From Epinephelus fuscoguttatus (Eukaryota > Chordata > Actinopteri > Perciformes > Serranidae), in assembly GCF_011397635.1 (NCBI RefSeq), contig NC_064769.1, positions 21,903,207 to 21,967,206 of the forward strand: 64,000 nt of DNA, in the 5' to 3' direction. The notes beneath the pieces are model-generated. The model worked only from the letters and a program-made list of their open reading frames with translations, was not told the origin of the DNA and made no database searches. Positions 35,801 to 47,000 of this stretch are shown here, in pieces (the first letter of the stretch is position 1; the number at the start of each line of letters is the position of its first letter). A program made the position numbers and the translations under genes.

Positions 35801-38636
35801 CTCATTGGGCATGAATAAATTATTAATTATTTGTTTTATTTACATCCGCTTCATCTCAATTATTCTGTCCCCTTCAGGTCGAACTATGACTGTGAGAGAC
35901 ACTGTGCTGCAGGACTTCAAAACACTGGTCAGAGAACAGGGAATGAGTGATGACACCATTATCATTAAGCAGGACAAAGGTACAACACAGATACTTGCAT
36001 AGACCTCAGGATATGAAACATTCAGACAATGTTTTAAGGAGCGATGACAAGGAAAGAGATGCTACCATTACTCTGCATGAAACAGTTATTGTCTAAAAGA
36101 GGAAATTATGCAGCAAATAATACAAATAAATAATACATGTTGACATTGAAAGAATAGCTATAGAGCGTGTGGGTGTCTACATGATATGTTTCTGTTTAAA
36201 ATCTTTGCAGGTGACTGTGTTCCTGGAGTGGTGGTGGTTGAGCCGACTGCTCAGCCTGAGCCTCAGGTACTCAAAGTATATTTAATTAATCTAACCGGAA
36301 TTATTATATGATGTATATTTAGATTGTTTTCAACCAAACACAATGAAACAAATGCACTACATTTTTAATATAATTTGGTTCTTGTTTTATTCTTCTGGTG
36401 ATTTAAATCAGCTCTGCTTTAGGCCCGTTTTTGTCATTTTTAGGGGGCACAGGGAATCTTAGGCGGAGATAGGTCAACAGGATACGCTACATAGAAGTGG
36501 TATTGATCTGAAAGCAGGGAACCTGAAGATTAATTTGAGGTGCAACAAGTTTTCTAGTTATAACTATATACAAAAAAATAATTCCAACTTTAGAATTTAG
36601 AGTGTAAAAAGGCGCCTAAGAACATTATAATGGAAGCAAATGATGGTCATTCCCATGCACAGTTAGGTCTCACAAATTGTTGCAGCAATTTTTTGTTTTG
36701 ATACCATTTGCTACACAGATTTGGCACTAAATTTAAGCACATTTGGACACTTGAGAATTGATAAAAATGGTAAAAATCCCTCTAAAATACCACATTACGA
36801 ACCAAGACCTTAAACGAGCGCCATAGAAAACTACATGCTGTGATTTGGTATCAAAACCTTTTGACATTGGTGAGCACTTTTGTACTGGAAACAATTAACA
36901 TACTTATGAAAGCCATGCATGCTCTGAATATCCAGGCTCTCTAGTTTGTGGCTGTAAAGCTTAATGAGGCTGTGGTTATTGGAGAGGTCACTATAGGTCA
37001 TTTTATACAGTCATGTCTATCAAAAATGGCCTCACTATAGTGAAATGGTTTCTGTGGGGACTAACATCATTACACATGAATAAAACTGGATCACCGAATC
37101 CACAAGAGTCTCAGCTTTGCAGCTGTACCCCATATATGCAATTCCAAGACTGTTGCAGGGACCCCAGTTTGCAGAAATATTCAAATGCAAAATGCAGCGT
37201 GGTTTTTGCCCTAAAGTGCTTTGGACTAGCATAAAGTGGACATTTCTGTAAAGGGGAGAAAAACCCATAGAACCCATTTTCATTTCGATATCTTGAGATG
37301 AGAGGTCAAGGGACCCTTCCTGATAAGATAGCATAGCATGTTTGGATTCTTCAGGCCCTCAAGTTTCACATGATACCAGTATCTTCACTCTTGCTAAAAC
37401 TCAGCCGGCTACAGCCTCTTAAAGACACAAATATCAGCCAAGCTTGTCATCAGTCCCGTGGATCTCTTCAAAAAACATAGTTTTAAGAGTTGGAATATAT
37501 AATATAGTGTTAAATAATTTTTTTAAATCTTTTTTTTAGTATTAGAAAGCATGTACATAAAAAACAATCATACTTTATATACATATTTTTCTTTTTCTTT
37601 TTTCCACCCTAACAGCATTGTTCAGTCATACAGCCACAAAAACATTTACATATTTGCAGGGAGGTAACAATGTTAAATAATTATTTAATAAATGTGGGCA
37701 GTGCATTACATGTTGTAACTTACAATGCCATTATAATTTTACTATTATGATTAAATGCTGCAACTATAATGTAGTTTGGAGTTCCTGTCTCAAAAGATTT
37801 TGAAACAGACTAATGGAACATTTAAGCAGAATATCTGGTGATCAAATGTCTTTTTATCTCTAATCTGTGATATAGCGGAGGAAGAGAGACGTGGTGCCTA
37901 CTTTGGCTCCTGCAGATGTTGAGGGTTCTGGTGATGACACACCTCTTTTCAATGGAACTGGTGAGTGATTGTCTTGCTCAGTTGAATACGCTTAGATATT
38001 ATTGTATGACATGGCACATCCTGTTTCAGCTAATGGTCTTTGTGATGTCTCTCTCCCTCTTTCTCCATATAGAGGCCTGTAATGCAGCACCAGATACAGG
38101 ACCATGCTTTGGGACGCACCAGCGTTTCTACTACAACTCCTCCTCAATGAGCTGTGAACTATTCAACTATGGAGGGTGTATGGGCAACCAGAACAAGTTT
38201 GAAACTGAGAGAGAGTGTCTGCAGAGATGTCGCACTGAGGGTGAGGAGTGAAGAAACATCTGCATATGTGTGAGCTGTGAAAAAAAAATTAAAAATGAAA
38301 CTCCTGGAAATACAGGCAAATATGAACACTGATTTGTTGTGTCTCCCTAGCTGTGTGCCGTCTGCCCTTGGCGCCCCAATCCTGCACGGGCCAGCCATCC
38401 ATCTGGGCCTTTGACTCCACCATGGGTCTGTGTGTGCCCTACAAACAGGGCTACTGCCAGGGCAATGCCAACAAGTTCTACAGCAAAGCAGAGTGTGACG
38501 AATACTGCGGGGTGATGAACGATGGTGAGATGATAAAGTAGATAAAAAAACAAACCTAATCTCCACTCAACTGTCATCAAAATGTTTCATGTCTTTTTGC
38601 TCTTTTACAGAGGGAGAGCTCCTGAGCACAAACTGA
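32833..38636 (+). CDS. ambp: alpha-1-microglobulin/bikunin precursor (AMBP), complete
   Basis: Ten exons: 32833-32952, 34472-34611, 35410-35486, 35595-35711, 35878-35979, 36211-36266, 37876-37960, 38073-38240, 38351-38524, 38611-38636. They give 354 aa, near the human length of 352. The secreted precursor is cleaved into alpha-1-microglobulin, a heme and radical scavenger, and bikunin, the Kunitz inhibitor and light chain of inter-alpha-inhibitors. A signal peptide is followed by the lipocalin domain: G43-x-W45, C54 (reactive Cys), C91 and C188 (disulphide). R205-R-K-R208 is the furin site. E220-G-S222-G is the expected chondroitin sulphate attachment. Kunitz domains occupy about 235-285 and 291-341 with all six cysteines each. 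The P1 residues are Phe245 and Thr301. The protein ends ELLSTN. It is preceded by a Kunitz-less tandem copy. Confidence 0.93.
32953..34471. other. ambp: ambp intron 1, no gene seen
   Basis: AT-rich intron. The 33700-33790 stretch (gtgttaccgtgg, accatgaaaatctcatacca) may be a decayed repeat. The acceptor is ctttttcacag. Confidence 0.6.
34822..35060. repeat. partial copy of the 16700-17300 repeat family
   Basis: It shares 'gtacatttttaacttgagta', tttccattttacac and 'ctaaatttcagagggaagtattgtac' with the canonical family. It is in intron 2 of ambp. Confidence 0.5.
36267..37875. other. ambp: ambp intron 6, no gene seen
   Basis: About 1.6 kb of AT-rich intron. The overlapping 73- and 99-codon frames at 37013-37334 lie on opposite strands and lack motifs. 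Confidence 0.6.
38073..38240 (+). CDS. ambp: ambp exon 8: bikunin Kunitz domain 1
   Basis: This exon encodes one BPTI/Kunitz unit with cysteines at residues 235, 244, 260, 268, 281 and 285, the standard spacing. The reactive loop is GPCFGTHQRF, so P1 is Phe245, where human has Met. N254-S-S is a sequon at the human bikunin N-glycan position. YGGCMGNQNKF is the canonical core. Confidence 0.92.
38351..38524 (+). CDS. ambp: ambp exon 9: bikunin Kunitz domain 2 with unusual reactive loop
   Basis: Cysteines are at residues 291, 300, 316, 324, 337 and 341. The loop reads QSCTGQPSIWAFD, making P1 Thr301, where human bikunin has Arg. The core usually written YGGC reads QGYC here, with Tyr323 in place of the second glycine. 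The fold should be retained, but trypsin-like protease inhibition by this domain is doubtful. Confidence 0.9.
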
Positions 38637-38790
38637 ATGACATCAGGAAACATCACCGCTCAAATGAACTCATCAAACAGAGACGTAGAACGAACCAGCA
38701 CCACATAAGGGGCAGATTAAGGAAATGTGACTTTGTCTCAGCAGTCACAGAATATGTGAAGTTATATCACAACAGATCAAAAATAAAATG
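38637..38790 (+). other. ambp: ambp 3' UTR with polyadenylation signal
   Basis: A short 3' UTR follows the TGA stop. AATAAA at 38782-38787 is followed by tgtctggtgtttcatgtgtttg, a typical GT-rich downstream element. Confidence 0.75.
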
Positions 38791-39066
38791 AGTGATAACT
38801 CTGTCTGGTGTTTCATGTGTTTGTTATTTTTGTTTATTATCACCATTCTTGTCTGTAGGATTCCTCTTACCTTCTGCTGATGCAGTTGCTTCTTGGTGCC
38901 CATCAATACACACAGTACAAAGGGTGTAGGTTTTGTTTTAACAATGGGGGGGATGGCGACACATACAAAACAGGGGGTTGTAGCAACTGTTTTTTCTACA
39001 GCAGCCAAGAAAATTGATCTCTACAAGTCAGAAATGTAGGAAGATGAAGATCTGATGATTTACAAG

Positions 39067-39591
39067 TTAAGTATGAATGTAGGTGTGAACAAGCTGTGAA
39101 AGAAGCCATGAACTGCTCAGGAATTTTGTACATAAAAACACATATTTGAAATATATTAATGTCAGAAATAGTGAGAATCTGAAGTCTCTGAAATAAAGGA
39201 CCAAAATTTTATGTAAAATAGTCAGAAAAGTACTTGCCCAAACTATATTATAATATGAAACATAGGGGTAAATCAGACTATATAGGGTTCGGAGACAGTT
39301 TGTGGTAACAAGATGACTGACTTTCATTATTATACCAAGAGATTTATGGATTTTCTTACTAACACAGTCAGTTTGTTCTCTCCAATTCAAACTCTCATCA
39401 ACAAAAATGCCCCCAGATTTTGTACTGGACACTTGAGGCAGCTCAACAGACTCAATTATATTTTTGGATAAATCTTGTAGTATGTTTTTGCCACTGAAAA
39501 TGATAACGTTAGATTTTCTTATAGTCAAAGGTAATCTGTTTAATCTGAACCATATGAAATAGGCAGTTAAACCAGCATTGGCATCTTTCAT
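39067..39591 (-). pseudogene. non-LTR retrotransposon reverse-transcriptase fragment
   Basis: A 174-codon minus-strand frame contains RT-family stretches: GIFVDESLNWREQTDCV, SKKIHKSLGIIMKVS and SLIYPYVSYYNIVWAS. These match the C-terminal part of the reverse transcriptase of CR1/L2-like LINEs. After IVWASTF the frame drifts into non-homologous sequence (hydrophobic tail). No upstream endonuclease or catalytic YADD is present nearby, so this is a 5'-truncated fossil. It sits between ambp and the exd3 5' end. Confidence 0.7.
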
Positions 39592-39899
39592 CAGTGAATC
39601 AACTGATGGTTATGTGGTTATGTTGAGGGGGGCAAAAACTAAATATGTAAAGAAAAACAACAGAAGATGGCAGCAGTGCAGTTTGAGCCTGCATGACAGC
39701 TTCCATTGACAAGCAAGAAGTAGATGAGAAACATGGATTTTTTTCCCCCTAAGTCAGGGCTTACAGGCAGAGAAACACACAGGGGCTTGATGCCTTTCGA
39801 TAAACTCCATCGTCAAATATCTGACAGCATGGATAGTTGTGTTTACTGGTAGAGTTATGACATGGTTCAAAGGGTCACAGTCTGTAAATCCTTACGAAA

Positions 39900-40061
39900 T
39901 AATCTGTATTTGTGCACAGTGTGAGGGCAGGAGCTGCCTGCGACGCATTACTCAGGGTGAAATTTGCACACAACATATGAGTACACTGTTCACTCAAACT
40001 CAACAAGCTAGGAAACGTTACTGTTGACTACCTGACGAGAACTGGAAGAAAGTAACACACG
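39900..40061 (+). promoter_or_regulatory. exd3: candidate exd3 promoter and 5' UTR exon
   Basis: A good donor (cacacg|gtgagt) ends at 40061 in a modestly CpG-containing stretch (tgcgacgc, gacgaga, gcgtcggcaacgtaacg nearby). The next candidate exon is the ATG-bearing exon at 40988-41033. The TSS is not defined; this is an inference from the donor and position. Confidence 0.35.
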
Positions 40062-41005
40062 GTGAGTCCATTTGCGTCGGCAACGTAACGTTACATTAGC
40101 CTAATTTAATATATTTTACTTGTCAACACGTTAAAAAATGAAGCAGACTGTATAGTGGAGAGTAACATGACAAGCTAGCACTGAGGTTTGAGCTAGCTTA
40201 AAGTGAGTAACGAGCTAACCAGTAAATTAAAGCGCCCCTGGCAAAACTACTAACATTGTTTTGGCTTTTAATTAGCTGTTATATCAGACACACTCGAGCA
40301 GTTATGATATTAACACAGACACGAGTGTCATTAGAAGGTGAGCCTGTTTTGTTTGTGTCAGACAAGCTAATGTTTGCTAACAGAAAGTGTTGAAGCTAGC
40401 ACTAAGGAAGTGCGATGTTACGTATCACCACTAGGTGGCGATAGAAGATAATTAAAAGCCATGGCGACAGGTGCTTCGCTCTCTTCATCCTCCATCCCCT
40501 GAAAAAAGTGCTGTTGCTCGGATAGTGCTGCATGCTAAGGCCGGCCTCCAAAGCCTGCAGTCATTCAGACAGGGAAAAACAACCAGACTTGAGGCCTTAA
40601 AAACATCCTTAGCCTGACATCAAGTCTCATGGCCAGCTGGCAGCTTGCCCTTTCTCAGGCTGCTGTTCCCACACGTCTCTCCCTCTCTCTCATCATTAGG
40701 TTGACACTTCAGCATGGTGTTTTCAACTGCTATATGCGTTATTTGGTTTGAGTTTCACTTCAGTTTTTTGGTTTGTTTGTGGGGGGGGGTTTCCCAAGAC
40801 ACTGCAAATGACGAAAAGCAAATGCATAATCTAAGAGACAAGTTGCACGTAGGGTATCATGTCTTGGCCTACTGGCTCAGTGCAGTTGCTTTACCATATA
40901 ACTGTATGTGATGCATGTTTTAAGTTATGATAGAGATGTGTATGAGTAATTGGGGTGCTGTGTTGCTTTGTGTGCTTTCCTCAACAGACCGACAGCACCA
41001 CCAAA

Positions 41006-44000
41006 ATGAACCATTTTACTCCAGAGGCAGTGGGTATGTGTCACAGTTTTACAACACACACATCTTTCAATATTTAACAAGAAGAACAAGATATACTTTA
41101 TTAACCTCCAAGGGGAAATTACATTTTTCACTCTGTTGTCATATACACATAGGCCTGAAATACACACACATGCTCAAACAGGACCTATACATGCATTAAA
41201 TGGAGAGATGTCAGAGTGAGGGGGCTGCCCATGGACAGGCGCCCTGAGCAGTTGGGGGGGCTTGGTGCCTTGCTCACTGGCACCTCTCCAGCTGCCAGTC
41301 TACACTCCTTATTCAGTCTGGATGGGGACTTGAGCTGCCGACCCTGAGGTTCCCAACCCAGGACCTTATGGGCTGAGCTACTGTTGCCCCAGTAATATAG
41401 AAACAACGCACATGAGAGTTAGATGTAGAGTGATGATGGGTATACAGACTTCAAAGGTAACTCATATACAGTGGTTACAAATTTACACGTTGTCCTAAAA
41501 CAATTCAGGAGAAAATAAAATGACTGGCTATCACAGGAATTGATGTAACAGCTAACAAAGCAGCGCTCTGAGCAAATCAGTCTGTTTCGATAATGTTTCG
41601 GCCAGCAGGCTGTTATGCTGAAATGAGTTTGTAACTATGTTATCACTCTTTTGGACTGTATTATCTGTGTCTTAGTTTAATAAATAAAAATCTAATCTAA
41701 TAAAAATCCCAGGTCTTTTCATAGATTAAATTATCAACTCCAACTAACAGTTTTAAACACTTGTTCAGCATTTTTATGCTATTCGCTATTGTAGTGTAGA
41801 GATCAATGTGTTGCCAGTGCCTAGGTACCGGGAGTGGGCAATATATCAATTATACTGTAGTATAATAGTAGTGTAATTATAGTGTATTGCGGCTTTTACC
41901 TCGTGGGATATACAAAATGATTATATAGCAAATATCAAGCATAAAATGTTGCATCATTTTTCTTAAGCCACCAGCACAAATACGATGTGTCACACACACT
42001 TCCCCACCCATTTAGACCACCCTCTCCTGGGTTATAGTGTGTGAGCAGGCTGAGGGTTTTTCGAATCTATAGGGCCACAGACTGAAAGCTTCCATCTTGC
42101 ACTGGTATTATTTATATGTGAACTGGGGAACTGTACATCTTTTTCGCAGTGAATAAATTCTCACATTTGTTTGGGCTGCTGTAGCTGTTTAAGTCTTCGG
42201 TAACCGAAAACATCTAACTGTTGACTGTGAGGCTTCAAGTTCACAGCAAAGACGTCAACACTTTTGGACCGAGATGAGCCGAGGCTTGAAAAGAGTTACA
42301 CTTTGATCTATTTCATTATAACAATACTTAATTTTACTTCATTATAACAGTACTTTATTAACTTTATTGCAACAGCAGTTCTTTTAGTAGTTTAGTCTTT
42401 TGTCGTAGTTTAAAGGAGGTTTTAAAATATTGAGATATATATTGTGTATGGTGATATAGCCCAAAAATATTGCACTGTTATTTATAGGCCATATCACAGA
42501 GCCCTAGTCGTAATTTAACAATGACTCATCTCTGATTTATGGCTTTATTTAGATGTGTTTCTTGGCAACATTGGTTTGAGCTCATGGGGCGTTCAGTGAT
42601 ATCAGCATCGTCAGTCCTTTTTTTCCCTGTAGAGTCTGTAGATATGTGTCAGTCCACATTTGGACAGAAACCAAGTCGTAGTAAATTCTGAAGAGGTAAT
42701 TAACATGCAAACACTCAGCGAACAAACATCAAAATCTGCAAGTGCTTGTACTCTCCTCGTTTTCAAGACTCTGTCATAGCACCTGTTGAAACGTTTTTCC
42801 AGCTCCTACAACAAAACACAAAAGGAGAGCAGTACTTGTAGAAGAATGTTGTGGCACCGTTCCAGTGGATTTGAGCCACTTGCACAACCTCTGCCAAGTC
42901 ACACTGAAGCTGTTCTGGTGGCTGTAGCGACACCAAATGCCCCATTTAGACACTTGATCTTTGTGTTTCCTTTGTTTTGGCAGCTGCCTGGCAACAGACA
43001 GTTAGACCTGCCTGTAGATTTAGTCTCTGTCTAATTTTACTGAAATTTAAGTTTGACTTAATTGTGTTGTGAGAGTGGGAGGTTGCATCGTGTCATATTA
43101 CTTGAAAATACACTTAGTGTGAACACAGAGTTTTCTCATTTCAATTGACTTGCGTCAAAATATAAAGAGAAAAAAAAATCACCCTCGGAGAGGTGAATGA
43201 GTGCATGTACTGTATGTGTGTCTGTGTATTTGTATGTGGTGATGGAGGTTATTATGTTGCAATGAATGGGGAGCCCCCAGCCCTGTCATTCATCCAGCAG
43301 CCAAGACTCTAAGGAAGCTACATGCTCCACATTCCTCTCCTCTCCTCACCTCTCCTCACACCAACAGTGAGACTGAAGTGAAGTGGATCGCGCTGTTAGT
43401 GTTTCTGTGAGCCCCTGTGCACGTACGCATGTTCGTCAGTGGGATGAATGGGCTGGAGTGGAGTGTATAACAGCAGAGGACCATGGAGAACAGAAAAAGA
43501 AAACTCTGTTGCTACTGAAATGCTTGAAATTAAAGGGCCTTTCAGTGGCTCATTGCAGTGTTTTAGCTCGTCTTAGCTCATTTATTATTCAGTCTACTTT
43601 GCTGTAGACTAGGGATGATAATGATTTATCGGTCGTTTGGAATTGAATCAAACACGTGAAATTGAATTTATCCAGTGAAGATCTGATTCTGAAATACAAA
43701 CAATATGTAGTCTCCCATTAGATTCCAGCTAAAAGTAATGGTGTATTTTGAAAGCATGTTTAGCCCCCCCCCCCCCTTTTTTTTATTTAAATAAGGGATA
43801 ATAGTATAATTGATTGCTAATGTGCTAATGTTACCAGTGATTGATGAAAGAAAGTGTGTACAGTTTGCAACCCAAAACCATAGACCGTTCTCCAAAGCAC
43901 GCTGTCATCATGTTGCTTTCAAAGATGTGGTATTATGGTGAGGTATTGAAGTGCAGGTTAATTTTAAAAGCCTGTGCTGCATGACCAAGCAACAGTTGAG

Positions 44001-47000
44001 TTTCTTTTACAAAAATTAAAGCAGATATTATAGTCAAGGAGATGTACTAAATAGCAACTTATCAGGCAACTTCTAAGTAACTGGAAATAGTTTTTAATAC
44101 TAAGTGGACACTAAAAACAATCAAAAAACACAAATCAGAACCGTGTATATTTTGAAAAGTAGCTGGCGCATAATTCAGTGAATGCATGATTTGTACTAAA
44201 TGGGCCAGAAAAGGCAAATAGCATGGCATAACTGGCATTTTGTAAAAACTCTGAGCCAAGTGACAGTGAAAAAATGATTCTGCTTTTTGTTTTGGCAAAG
44301 AGGAGATTGTTTTTTGAGTCTATGTGCTGTTATAGAATGAGAAACAAAGCCTAGAGAAATGTACAGGGAAGGAAGGCAGACTCAGATATATAATTAGCAT
44401 GTAAGTGAGATAAAATGGGTGAATCAAAGAGAAGCATAGTGACTGCAAAAACAAGCTGCAGGAGAAAGGGTGCAGCTGAAAGCTTCTCAGGCAGGTAAAG
44501 CTCTTGTGTAAGAGGCAGATTGAAAGAGACAAAAAGTGTCAGGCCAGGAGCGATGCAGTAAAGAAAGGGGCCAACACAGAGAGAGGGAGAGGCCTTTTGC
44601 TCCGCTTTCCCAGGCTATGCATCAGGAAGGTTGTATTTTTTACACCATGACCAGCGCATAGCCCTTTCCTGGGGAAATCCGAGACAAAATCGAGAGAGGC
44701 TGCTGCAGGGAGGGAGAGGAGAACAGGAAAACTAGCCCTGGGAAGGAGGCAGGGGGGCAGGTACGGTAAAGCCCACACAGCATGAGCGACCGAGAAAGAG
44801 CCGGAGCGTTTGGGAAGTCTAAGTGGAACACACGCACAGGCAGATAGACACAAAACGTGCATACATGCTTACATCTCTTGTTTCTAGGCTCTTTTACTCA
44901 CCATGACCTTCCAAAAAATGCGCCCCAAGAGTCTTCTCCGGAGTATTTTGGCTGCAGATTCGGATGGAATGCAGAGCTAATGCCGGGTTCCTCTACTATC
45001 CAACCAGTCTCAGCTGTTAATCCGATGTTATGGCTGCTCTGCTATGCCTGTTTTAAATGACAGTATTTCCAGTATATCACATTACCTATAAACTAAGATT
45101 TAGGTTGGACACAAAACAAGGGATTTCAAGACAAATTTTACATTTTATTAACATGACTGGTGTTATGACAAGTACAGCTACCCACTCAGGATGACCTGCC
45201 AGTAGCGATAAATCTATTGCAGCAGACTGCTACTGCTTAAATGTAGTTAAAATTACAGTAGCTCATTAGGTCAGGTATAACTTTTGCATATTTTTAATGA
45301 CTTATGTCCATGAAGATTCAATGTAGAGGATTTGCATCTTGAAAAAGTTTCATTTTCCCAATTCAGAGCTCGTCACTTTAAGGACCAAAAGTCCTAATAG
45401 AAAACCATCAGGTGTCTCACAAAGAAAAAAAAATCTATAAAGTCTGATAGGTTGGATTCCTTGACAGGTTGATAGAGGTCAAAGGTCAGAGTGAAACCCC
45501 ACCTCATCTATGTGTGTGTGTGTGCTCCCCCCAGGTCTTGACCCTGCCGTGCTGAGAGACCAACTCTTCGAGCTATGGAACCGGAAAGATCTGCAGACGG
45601 TGAGAGTCACTTTCACAGCGTGTGTCAATTCCACACATGGAATATTGAGTGTGTGTGTTTACAAAGGTAGAGAGATGGAGTCTTTGTGTGTGTGTGCGAG
45701 AAGCACTTGCACAGGAAGGAACCCGAGAGAGAGCTTGGATACCGGCATGTTTAAATGAAGCTCACCAGCGTGTGTGTGTGTGTGTGTGTGCGTGTGTGTG
45801 TGTGTTAATGAGGAAACCAGAGTGTCTGTCAGTAGGAAGGAAGGAATTTGCGTTGCACTGAATGAACTTGAGATCTGTGTGAGGAGGATATTGAGTGGAT
45901 GACATCTGTTTTGCAAATTAAGACGCAGGGCAAGGCATTCTCACACAGATATTATTTTCTTGTGTAGGAAGTTTCTAATGCCAGAGTTTGCATTCTTTAG
46001 CTGAGACCTAAAATCTGTCACAAGTCTCTGTGTCTGCTCTGCACAGATATTGGCTACTGTATGTCAGCCTTTTTAAAAATTCACTTGCTTGTTAACTCAT
46101 TTTACCAACAGCTGTGACTCATTTACTGGCAGTATGATTATAACTGTTTTTTTAAGTCAGGGTTCCTGCGCATCCTTAAAAAGTCTTAGGTGATTAATTC
46201 ATTAATATAAAAATAAGGCCTTAGTTGGTATCAGTGTCATGCTAATCAGAATAGCGGAACCAACAACACTCATTTTGTTTCTGGGATGCTTAACGCAGAG
46301 GATCCACTGTCTGCTAGCTAGCTGTCACTGCACCCTGGACGACATAGGGAAGTGCAAATTCAGCGAAAATTGGCTAAGTAACTAAGATTTTGTGGCATGG
46401 CTGAAACCGATACAAGGTAATGCATACAAGGCTCTGTTTATTTTGCCCCCCCACCCCTCCACAGCTACATTTGGCAGCCCATCATGGATTTTCAAAGCTG
46501 TCTGAGCCTCTGGAGTCTTTACTAACAATTCTGGAGGGCTGTCCAGGCAAACAGAAGGGCCGAAGCCACACCCTTGGTCATCACATCCTCATGGAATTCC
46601 AGACGTGGATGAAAGAACATCCTCAGGTAGACGGAATATATAAAACAAACCTTTTTAAAGGTCTAGTGTGTAGGATTTAGTGGTATCTAGTGGCGGAGTT
46701 GCAGAATTAAATATTCCTCCATGTGCCAAGCATGTAGGAGAACTACAGTGGCTGATGTGAAAATGCAAATAGCCCTGTCTGGAGCGAAAGATGATACTGG
46801 AGCACATGGATCATTTAAAGTGGTGGTGTATATGGGACATTTTTTTGTCACTGACCTCCAGATGATCTCACACTTCATGGCCACACACGTATTACCACTT
46901 CCTTTATGACAGCTATATTAGCTCCAGCAGATCCAGAGTCGTCTCATGAATAACTTTATTTTAAAATTCTCTATCAGCAGCAATTATTGCTTTATGTTTC

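Noticed and set aside
38159-38566. 135-codon minus-strand frame over the Kunitz exons
   Set aside because: It is antisense to well-supported Kunitz exons and has no independent features.
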